Shown: one piece after another, positions 56,901-64,000 of the stretch | How the letters are laid out: each line of letters begins with the position of its first letter | Numbering within the stretch: the first letter of the stretch is position 1 | Assembly: GCA_037903355.1 (NCBI GenBank) | Contig: JBAJFE010000012.1 | Location: 248,001-312,000, forward strand | Reading direction: 5' to 3' | Source of the DNA: Trichuris trichiura | Lineage: Eukaryota > Nematoda > Enoplea > Trichinellida > Trichuridae | Length of the DNA: 64,000 nt | Translations under genes and position numbers: made by a program | Notes under the pieces: generated by a model | What the model was told of the DNA's origin: nothing | Database searches by the model: none | The model's input: only the letters and a program-made list of their open reading frames with translations

Positions 56901-59900
56901 ATAGCGTAAGATGATTGGTTACAAACTTCCGGCGTCAATGGACTAAATGCGTTTAATCCCTGAAATGGAATGCAGGTACAAAATAAGTTGTTTATAGAGT
57001 AGCTTTGCGTCGAAGCGTCCTTCCTACTTGAGGCCCTTTTAAGGACGTAGTCCGCTTGGCATAGTCTCTATGCGAACGAAAAGAGTCAGCGTAAACGAGG
57101 AAGCATAAGAACAAACTTTTCGTTGATAATGGACGTATGTGCTGTTTTTTGAAAAGAATTTGACATGTAGACCTTCCGGCTCATACATGCGTTATGCTGA
57201 GGCATCTCGAAAGCTAAAACGCTATGTTCGATAGCAAAGGGGCCGAGTTAAGTCTCATCTATGCTAGGGTGAGGTTTTTCTTATTTATTCGAAGGAAGAC
57301 ATCCAGCGCCAACGGAAAAGGAAGTCCACGTGCGAAATAATGCATTTCGTAAAAAGATGTACGATGTAGCAATACGACTTTGAATGTTAACTCGTCTTAA
57401 ACTTCAGCTGTTCAAGAGCTGTACAGACTTCTCAATACTTCACGCATTAAGTCAGACTAGGTAAAAGTGGGGCACCCACGGCTTAGTTCGCTTGCTATGA
57501 TCATGCTCATGCTAAGAGAGCTAATGTAAAGGCTTAGTGGTTATGCGTAACATATGTTAATGCGATGAAAAATCAATTTTAACCCGTTTACTACTTGTCT
57601 ACATGTTTCTTGTGCAACTGGTCAATCGACGCTTGTCAAACAAAACATCCGATGGATGGAATATTAAAATTTATTGACGAATGGTCGCGCCACCTGAGAC
57701 TGACACGGCGCATCTTTTATGCATTCTTTGAGTAGACGCGCCATTTCGTCCAAGTCATTTATTTCGGCTATTCCTCCATTACATTTACTTGATTGCTATG
57801 CGCTTTAAGAGAGGCCTAATTATTTCTTAACATTTACGCGGCAAAGGCGCCGGGTTGCCCTTTTAACTGACGTTAAGGCATTTAATCTTCGTTCAAACGA
57901 TGCCTACATTGCCGGAACTGAGGTAGCGGACGTTACGTAAGCGTTGGCAAGCAACGGCTAATTGTTTCGGCTGCCTGGAAGCCCTAGTCGCTTAGGTTTT
58001 GTTTTTTCCAATTCTTAAACTTAGCAATACCTTAGCAGCGGAGAAACAGCTTACCGGATATAACGTTTCGCGAGAGATCCTGATAATGGAACTCGTCTTG
58101 CATCGGTTTGATTTTGTCTCTAAATATTTTTCGTAACTGTTCCAGAATCGTTCGAGTTGCAGGGTCGGCGTTGTCCATGGCGGCGCTGTCGGGACCAAGC
58201 AGTATCCGTTCAATGTGACTGCGATCTCTTTTATTTCTATGTAGGTTATTCTCTGCAAACACACAAAGAAGAAGGCAGCTGTCATTAAGGTGCGCTTAAT
58301 TATAAACGCTGACCATTTGCTCTCATTGATCTCCCGCTTTGCATGTAACAGCTGAGTAGTAGCAGTAGTAGGAGTAGGAAGTAAGTGTAGACGACGGTTC
58401 CGAGTCTCATTGTGACCAAAAAGCTCGTGCAGTAAAGCACCACTGGTACTTATCAAGGAAGATGGGTCCTCTTTTTTCGGTATCCGAGCCTTGTGGTCGT
58501 CATCGTTGCCACCGCCGCCATGCGGTGTTAGCGTAGTGCGTTTTCACCTGGACAATTGCCCTGCAGTCTTTGCCGACGGCAACCGGCATTTCGAAATGCT
58601 TTCGCTATTTTTACTTGCCAGCGTTGTCATCGTCGTCGTCCTCTTCGACTGGCAGCAAGCCCTCCCCTCAAAGTTGCGTGTGGCAAAGCACGGCTGTTGC
58701 GCACGTGGTGAATGGGGGGATTTTTTCCCTCGTTCCATTGGCTTTCAGTAACTCGACTTTGTAATGCTTAAATTTTGACTTGCCGGCGATCGTCCTGTTT
58801 GCATTTTAGCCGACTAGTCTACGCGTTTCGAATAATAAGTAACTTTGGATCGTTCTTGAACGTCACTTCCTTTGTTTGCACTACACTTGCCTTGACTTGT
58901 GTTGATCGTTGATTTTGTGGCTAAGCTGATTGTTTCGCGCTACTTGCATGCAACCTCTTCGTTTTAGACGCTCATTTTTCGTTCACATTTTTTTCTTGCT
59001 TCGGTATGCTTTTCGAAATGGGTAGTTTTTAAAAAGACGGCTTTTGATACCTTGCTAAAGAGTTGAACTTGCTCCTGCTTGAGGCATTAAGTTTTCCTTC
59101 GTCCGTAGAAATGTCACCTACCCTAATGTCGATAAGAGCTTTTTAATATCGAAAAGAAGCGCCATCTATTCTGTGCGCACAGAGAAGGTGTTCAGAAACA
59201 TCCAACTAGACAGGATATAAATGATCTGCTCAATTTAAGCTTTCGTTGATGTCATCTCTTGTCACTTGATGAAGCCTTATGGTCCCCCTCGTTAGAGTCA
59301 ATGCTTACTCGACAGCCGCCCTCGAAGCAGCTGATTAATAAATCATTTTCTTTGAGTGAGCTATTTCTTTTAGTTTGATAGCTTTTTATTATTTGAATAG
59401 TTTCTATAGTAAAAGGTGACGCCTTCCTAATAATTGTGCTTTTTCTTGTTTGTTTCAATGCACGATGCGCCGAAAACTGAAGCCGGTCGATTTCCTGCCG
59501 TTACCTCACGCTGTAAGGCGAAACAACTTTGAAAATTATTTAATTTACTGACGAAAAGGTCGTGAAATAAGCTACCCGCAAAGTTGCTGTGCTCTCGGCT
59601 TGTACGATTCGTTTTATTTAATGCTTGCTTGTTGCTTTTAAACTCTTTTGGGAACGGAACTTCCTTTATTCCTTTTAGCCCCACAGAACTAATCGATAAA
59701 TTAAGGAATGGCTTTTTGTTGCTATATGTTTTGTTTTCCGGTCTTTCTAGCTTTCTGACGGCCCGTCGTTCGCGTGTGAGATTATGAAGTTAGCAAGAAG
59801 AATACTTTTATAAATAGGAGCGAAAGTTCAACCTTTTCAGCATGCGTTCGTGCGTAGCGTTTGAAGTGAGTTCGGCTAGCTTCCCTTGAATTGGTAAGAG

Positions 59901-62134
59901 ACCCATTAAAGCAACATCTTGAAGAGCTTTGGTGTTAGGAATGCTCTACGCGCGTTAGTAAGTAGTGAAACAATGACGTTCCATCCAGCGGAGAAGCGTC
60001 TTGGGCGATAGCGCGGGATGATGAGTCAAAGTAGCGGGAAAACTATTAGTAATTAAAAAATTTGTTTCCTCGCTTCTTTTGTTAGCCGGATTGATTGTTT
60101 ACTTTTGTTGGACGGCAGCGCGTAGCGTCGTGTAAAACTGGAAATAAAAGAGCTCGTAACATTCTGTCTGCGTGACTGATGTGCAGGATTAACTATGCGA
60201 AAGAAAAATAAATATAAACAATTGCAAGTGCGCTATCGAGAACTCGTTATTGCTGCCAAAGTAGGATGCTTAGTTTCGAAATGAAAAGTTCTTCCTTTCG
60301 GCTAAACTTGAAGCCTAGAGATTACTTGTGATTCGTCATTTCCTATTTTAGCCTTTCATGGAAATTTGCACTCTAGTCTTTGTAGCTACCGCTGCAACAA
60401 ACTATCAATAGGTGACGCACTCTTTTTAGATAAGCATATTGTAGCGGTGCAGTCCAAATCCCGAAAAAAAGAAATCCCGAATCGCCACGCGTAGCTGCTT
60501 TTCTCCTTTCCTCGCAGTTGGTGTACGGCACCTAAGCCTAAGCGTAAACATAACGACTAAGTATACTCAATTATTCTCCACTTTTGGTTAAAGAGAAATC
60601 GCACTTATGGGGACAGTTTTCACAAGAGAAAGCACTCAAGTTTGATTCAAGGGAATATCTATTTTTCTGGATTTTTTGGTTGACCACATTGTAATCATTT
60701 AGAGCGGCGAAATGCTCGCGTTTTTAACCTGCGCTTTAGGCAACTCCCAGTAAAATGTTACACGTAACGGTGTGTATCTGTTTTTTGATAAATCCAGGTG
60801 CGCGTATGTTTAAAATTCCTTCGACTGCCATGATACAGAAGTGATTAATTACCACGCAGCAAGCTTGACAAGCGTTGCAAGCGCTCAGAAATTGATTTCA
60901 TCAATTGTTCGCAAAGCGCCCGCCTGATAGATAGGATAAAATTTTAGATAGACAAATGCCATCTCAAGTGAAAATACTATGACGCAGAAATGCCAACAAT
61001 TTGACTTACCTAAAATCTGTGTCACAAAGACGTGAAATTTTGAATTGCTAATAAGCCAACGAGCTTCCACAAAACCAAAAGCTTTGCAAGGTGTGCTCTT
61101 GCTAATTTATTGTTAAAATTTATTTATTAAAACTTAAAATTGTTGATGCAATATTACGCTGCTACGAATGCTTCAGCATTGGGAAAGACATGAGCCCTTA
61201 TAAAGCTGTTGTGGTTGCATGTCGCCCTGTTAGCTTTGTATCACAAGCAACGTGCCTCTCGCCGTTCTACGTGACGTGTCCAAGATTATAAACATAAAGC
61301 GTTTCCTCTTACATTAACTCTCATTGCGTTGAGTAGCGCTATCTCATCTTAAGAATGTGGTTGGTTTTACTACGAAAAGGTACCATGAACAGTTATCGAC
61401 AGAAATCCATAAAGCTGCAGTGAGTACACAACGGTATCCTTATTTAGCAAAACTTCAATTCATTTGAATATTTTTACACTCGATAATTTTTGCTTTATTT
61501 TTTTAAAACTATTTTGTTCTTATTCAAATGTTTTATTTCATTTGCAAATTCATTAATAAGTTAACTTTTAGGCAAAGAAGTTGATGGAGCATAAACGCAA
61601 GCTGGAGAGAAAGGCTGACGACAAAAAAGCCAGAGAAGAGGAGCGAAAACGTAAAGCAGCAGCAGAGCGAGCGAAACGCGAAAAGGTGCGCTTCGGTCAA
61701 TACAGCTCACATTCTTCCGTTACCAATTCGATCCCGCAATTTGAAATTTGAACTTCGACCCATCCTTGCATCTATACCATTTATTTTTGTAGGCTGACGG
61801 CGAACCAAAGAAACCGGAGCCGTCTTCCATGCCGAATCTTGGCGGTTTGTTCTCCGATCCGGAACTTTTGAAGATCTTCCAGGTACGGTTGAACGCTAGC
61901 AAACCTTGCTGGTATAAATCATGACAACTTTAGGATCCCGAATTAGCGCCCGCGTTTCAAGACATAATGGCCAATCCGGGCAACATGTTCAAGTATATGA
62001 ACAATCCGAAGTTTGCTTCTCTTCTCAATTTGATGAAAACGAAGTTCATGCCGTCAGGAGGCGCCCAGAGTGGCACTAAAGCTGGCACGGAAAAGCAAGA
62101 GGAAAAGGGACCAACAACGGACGACGTTGATTGA
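48811..62134 (+). CDS. ST13: ST13 / Hsc70-interacting protein (Hip)
   Basis: Ten exons: 48811-48940 (end tentative), 49815-49877 (start tentative), 49947-50017, 50076-50142, 50188-50272, 50327-50437, 50500-50602, 61572-61685, 61793-61882 and 61934-62134; 344 aa. The N-terminal dimerisation segment has [20 protein letters not shown]. An acidic linker (VIEPDEG) follows. The TPR domain has [55 protein letters not shown] and [17 protein letters not shown]. Next are a highly charged helix ([17 protein letters not shown]) and a C-terminal STI1/DP domain ([30 protein letters not shown]). Hip stabilises the ADP state of cytosolic Hsp70. The Gly-rich GGMP repeats of the vertebrate protein are absent. 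Intron 7 is about 11 kb, against 50-60 nt for most others, and contains an antisense gene. Confidence 0.93.
49335..49380 (-). ncRNA. Hammerhead ribozyme motif
   Basis: Minus strand: TTACG, CTGATGA, stem II CGGGCC/GGCCCG with a 7-nt loop, GAAAGCT, C, CGTTA. Core complete; stem I pairs over 3 bp before a mismatch. Confidence 0.82.
49636..49673 (-). ncRNA. Degenerate hammerhead motif
   Basis: Minus strand core CTAAGGA (G5 changed), stem II CGAGTC/GGCCCG with one mismatch, then GAAAGGT. It is closest to the copy at 6462-6502. Confidence 0.55.
50690..50729. repeat. (AT)n microsatellite next to a MITE
   Basis: About 20 AT units directly abut the left end of the MITE at 50730; a second (AT)n tract (50917-50944) lies at its right end. 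Confidence 0.95.
50730..50915. mobile_element. Pogo/Tigger-like MITE
   Basis: 186 bp with TIRs CAGTAGAACCTCCGTAAGTT and its counterpart AACTTCGGAGGTTCTACTG. The interior is built from repeated GGTCAACATAGGAGG-like units in both orientations. CAGT-starting TIRs with TA insertion preference fit the pogo/Tigger branch of mariner. No transposase. Confidence 0.82.
51043..51086 (-). ncRNA. Degenerate hammerhead motif
   Basis: Minus strand: ACCG, CTGAAGA, perfect stem II CGGGTC/GACCCG, then GAACGCT, so the conserved A15.1 is C. Probably inactive. Confidence 0.65.
51384..51411 (+). pseudogene. Penelope C-terminus fragment (tentative)
   Basis: The plus strand encodes RSNCCSLN followed by a stop, matching the RLNCCSLN end of Penelope element 2. 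Preceding residues (VSVVT) are only loosely similar. It suggests that part of a Penelope element contributed to these intron repeats. Confidence 0.4.
51531..51787. repeat. Fold-back repeat enclosing a hammerhead
   Basis: A perfect 33-bp inverted repeat (51544-51576 and 51648-51680) flanks the hammerhead at 51587-51636. An outer pair (TTTTCATAATGAAGAAG at 51531 and CTTCTTCATTATGAAAA near 51767) lengthens the structure. Same architecture as at 32461-32577. Confidence 0.8.
51587..51636 (-). ncRNA. Hammerhead ribozyme motif, core intact
   Basis: Minus strand: AAGACCG, CTGATGA, stem II CGGGTC/GACCCG, GAAAGCT, C, CGGAATTC. All invariant core bases are present. It sits in the loop of a 33-bp inverted repeat. 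Confidence 0.85.
52055..52098 (-). ncRNA. Hammerhead ribozyme motif
   Basis: Minus strand: ACCG, CTGAAGA, stem II CGGGCC paired with GCCTG (one G-U), GAAAGCT, A, CGG. Core intact, stem II slightly weakened. It abuts the left arm of the long inverted repeat. Confidence 0.78.
52098..52671. repeat. Long inverted repeat (head-to-head dimer)
   Basis: Arms of about 275 bp (52098-52371 and 52392-52671) around a 20-bp centre; for example GTTTAAAACGAGTGTTT pairs with AAACACTCGTTTTAAAC. A hammerhead lies outside the left arm and a mirror-image remnant (ACCTCTGAAAACGGGAC) lies just outside the right arm on the plus strand. So the structure is two copies of one hammerhead-bearing unit joined head to head. 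Confidence 0.82.
52771..52814. repeat. Perfect 44-bp palindrome
   Basis: AAAAATCACATGTG, an alternating TA core, then CACATGTGATTTTT. Next to further (AT)n sequence. Confidence 0.95.
52829..53684. other. ST13 intron 7, no feature seen
   Basis: Between the palindrome and the 3' end of the antisense sarcalumenin-like gene. Only short open frames without known domains. Confidence 0.45.
53685..58252 (-). CDS. Sarcalumenin-like EHD-type GTPase with Cys/YRK repeat tail
   Basis: Minus-strand exons: 58055-58252, 54696-56072, a short exon from 54652, and a final exon covering about 54490-53685 (its acceptor, and the donor of the short exon, are unsure). The first recognised exon encodes the EHD N-terminal helix ([20 protein letters not shown]). 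The main exon has P-loop [35 protein letters not shown] and [15 protein letters not shown] sequence ([11 protein letters not shown]), the order and wording of sarcalumenin. Sarcalumenin is a Ca-binding glycoprotein of the muscle SR lumen; a signal peptide is expected upstream but was not found. After an acidic/basic linker the last exon has seven copies of CxxYRKxC spaced 25-60 residues apart. The gene lies wholly inside ST13 intron 7, antisense. Linking the last exon to the same protein is inference from strand, proximity and compatible phase. Confidence 0.82.
56073..58054. other. Long intron of the sarcalumenin-like gene
   Basis: About 2 kb, bounded by G|GTAAGC (58055/58054) and TTATTAAG (56073). 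Phases on both sides agree (phase 1). No repeat or RNA recognised inside. Confidence 0.7.
58253..61571. other. Rest of ST13 intron 7; 5' side of the sarcalumenin-like gene
   Basis: Should contain the missing signal-peptide exon and promoter of the antisense gene. Open frames at 58491-58764 are GC-richer but have no known domain. A MITE-interior-like TAAGCCTAAGCGTAAAC motif occurs at about 60535. Nothing else recognised. Confidence 0.4.
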
Positions 62135-63060
62135 ACAGTTTTTGCATGTCATTAAGTACGGCTTCTAAAGCTCGTTTACGATTGGCGATGCGTAACTTTT
62201 TGTTTTCTTCTCATATTAAGTACGGCCAGTAGAGGATTGAAACTGAATAGCTGTAAGCTTAGTTGGGTTCGTATTGGTTACAGCGCAGCCGCTTGAAAAT
62301 AATTTCAAGTTTAATTTTTACTTTCATTCTGTCCAGTTGGTTTCTTGTCGCGCGCTTGTAAACATGTGGTCTTTTTGTTGACTTAGGTTGAACGTACTAG
62401 TCTAATCTGGGCTTTATTACGTTACTATGATAATATAGTAGCGTTTTAATTTGGCTTTCTTCCTTGGAATTCAGTTTTAAAGTTTCTTCTCTGTAAGCGG
62501 ACCTTTAAGTCCAACAGCAGCCTCTGTACAGCTGACCGACGAACCAGTGTGTGCATTGATAATATGTGGGCCTTAGTTGACCCTCTTACCTTCCGCGCGA
62601 TGCCCTGCATTAAAGATAAGGCTACAGAGAATGTCAACATTTTGTTATCAGCTATTTCGCTTGGTAAGTCTACTTGTTTCCTACAGACCCGCAAGCAACT
62701 TACCGTAGGTCATAAAGCGCAGGTTCTTTTCTGAAAAATACTATCCATCCTGTTCCACTCACTCTTTTGCATTAACGCCTTCCTATTCTGTCCTTATATA
62801 AGCCTAAGCCTCCTTATATTTAAGCCTGAGCGTAAATAATAAGACCCTTACTATGAATCTCTGTCAACCCATTATGAAATGTTGCACCTCAAAAATCCAT
62901 ATCCTGTATTGTCATAAGCATGTTTATCCCTCGAACAGTTGTACAACCTCTTCCTGTGCAAGACTACTGATGGTTTTAAAGAGTAAAAAAGGAAACCCAT
63001 AAAGGAACGGGTTGGTTTTAAATAAGATATTTGTGACATCCCGGATTTGCAGACACACCT
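62135..63060. other. Downstream of ST13
   Basis: ST13 3' UTR region, then non-coding sequence with a TAAGCCTAAGCC / TTTAAGCCTGAGCG motif near 62802-62835 shared with the MITE family. No gene recognised. Confidence 0.4.
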
Positions 63061-63700
63061 GTAGTATCTATAGTGCACATTGTTGGACGGGGCGAATATT
63101 TATGGCACCTATAGCCTACACGTGGTATCCATTGCTTATAAAGAAGATATTTGTAATATCTGGAGTCCCTACAATATAGTTGCAACATATGTCATAAATA
63201 TGTCCTGTGGGCAAATATACAGTGCACGTGTGGCTGTACGCCCTGTATACGACAAATGTTCTATTTATAAGCAACGTACACTGGGTTTAAGCCATATATA
63301 TATATCAAGCATTCCCACCATGCAAATATAGACAACAGATGCTGTATCTATGCCGTGGAGGCCATTTATTTCGTAAGCAATGTTTATCACGTAGAAGTCA
63401 AATCTAACTTGAATAATTTTCGTGTGCAAGTACATACAGCATACGTCCTACATGTGTACTACAGAAACTGCGGCTATAGCAGGTATTGTGCATATAGGCA
63501 AAGTATGCTGTGTGAATGCCGCAAATTCCATATCTTGAGTGTATACCTTGTACAACCTGTAAGCATATGTCGCAGAAACGTTGGAAAACAGAAAATAGTT
63601 TACGTGTAAGTAGCGTGCACAGCGCACATACGTGCTGGCTGTGTAGTTAGTGCACATACCTTCTATGTACTAAGTATACTGGATTTACAGCAAGCAAAAG
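63061..63700. repeat. Degenerate short-period repeat region
   Basis: Recurring motifs of the form (A/C)C(C/T)(T/A)(G/A)TA-TA-AGTGCACRT-TG, such as TATCTATAGTGCACATTG, ATATACAGTGCACGTG and AGTACATACAGCATACG, spaced about 25-45 bp. Both strands stay open over long stretches (63080-63331, 63355-63609, 63448-63657), as expected for a repeat rather than a gene. Boundaries are approximate. Confidence 0.45.
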
Positions 63701-64000
63701 TTGTAAACGTGAATACAGGTATGAAAACGGGATTAATTGCTTCTAGGCCAAGTTGACTTGAAGTCAAGTTAGTTAGGTCAAGTTGCATTGCTCGTTAAAC
63801 GGGCAGTCAGTACTCGTGCGACATAATAGTGCGTCCGTGTCAAACCGTGAAAATGTGAATTCGGGATTAAATGTCCCAACGTAATATTGAACATGCTATA
63901 AAGTTCTAGTTAATGGTTGGAAAATATTACTACGTAAGATTTTTAAATTAATGCAACGTTTACGCTTAAGATCACATTAATTTTTGGCAAAGGGAAACTG
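63701..64000. other. Window end, no feature seen
   Basis: Contains two close copies of AAGTTGACTTGAAGTCAAGTT / AGGTCAAGTTGCATTG (63748-63795). No gene recognised. Confidence 0.35.

Overview
This is eukaryotic DNA of moderate GC, from a compact metazoan genome. Genes recognised by protein similarity have many very short introns (mostly 43-58 nt, GT-AG). A degenerate tandem 5S rRNA unit, Penelope-like elements with GIY-YIG domains, hAT, Merlin and self-primed LTR elements and a multi-Kunitz secreted protein fit a clade I (Trichuris/Trichinella-like) nematode best. That assignment is inference; no species-diagnostic sequence is present.

Layout. 1.4-4.7 kb: a small HP1-like chromodomain protein (-), EAPP (+) and SGT1 (-, first exon not found). 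6.9-11.0 kb: a nearly intact Ty3-type LTR retrotransposon (-) with 198-bp LTRs, a 5-bp target duplication and a primer-binding site complementary to its own LTR. 11-20.7 kb: gene-poor repeats, including an (ATT)n tract and a hAT MITE inserted in the D arm of a tRNA-Lys-like sequence. 20.7-27.8 kb: a four-Kunitz secreted protein, a segmental duplication of its promoter and signal-peptide exon, and decayed 5S rDNA units of about 835 bp that also carry a structured SL/snRNA-like locus. 28.5-31.7 kb: a complete but dead hAT transposon. 32.8-34.7 kb: UPF0415/C7orf25 homologue (-). 35-37.4 kb: a Merlin transposase ORF (+) and a 5'-truncated Penelope element (-). 38.9-47.1 kb: guanylate kinase, RPL6 and EMG1 (all -), interrupted by a second Penelope element that was itself hit by a hAT MITE, and by two copies of a TIR MITE. 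48.8-62.1 kb: ST13/Hip (+), whose 11-kb seventh intron contains an antisense sarcalumenin-like GTPase gene ending in a Cys/Tyr-Arg-Lys repeat domain, plus many repeats.

Most of the conserved genes are housekeeping: chromatin (HP1), co-chaperones (SGT1, ST13), ribosome production (RPL6, EMG1) and nucleotide metabolism (GUK1). No operon-like functional grouping is evident.

The most striking non-coding signal is a family of hammerhead ribozyme motifs (about ten copies or remnants). Each has a CUGANGA core, a 6-bp stem II and GAAAGCU/GAAACGU. They lie just downstream of both Penelope ORFs, inside long inverted repeats in the ST13 introns, and in short non-autonomous repeats. Exon boundaries were set by hand from splice consensus, reading phase and family similarity. 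In every gene described as complete the summed exon length is a multiple of three.
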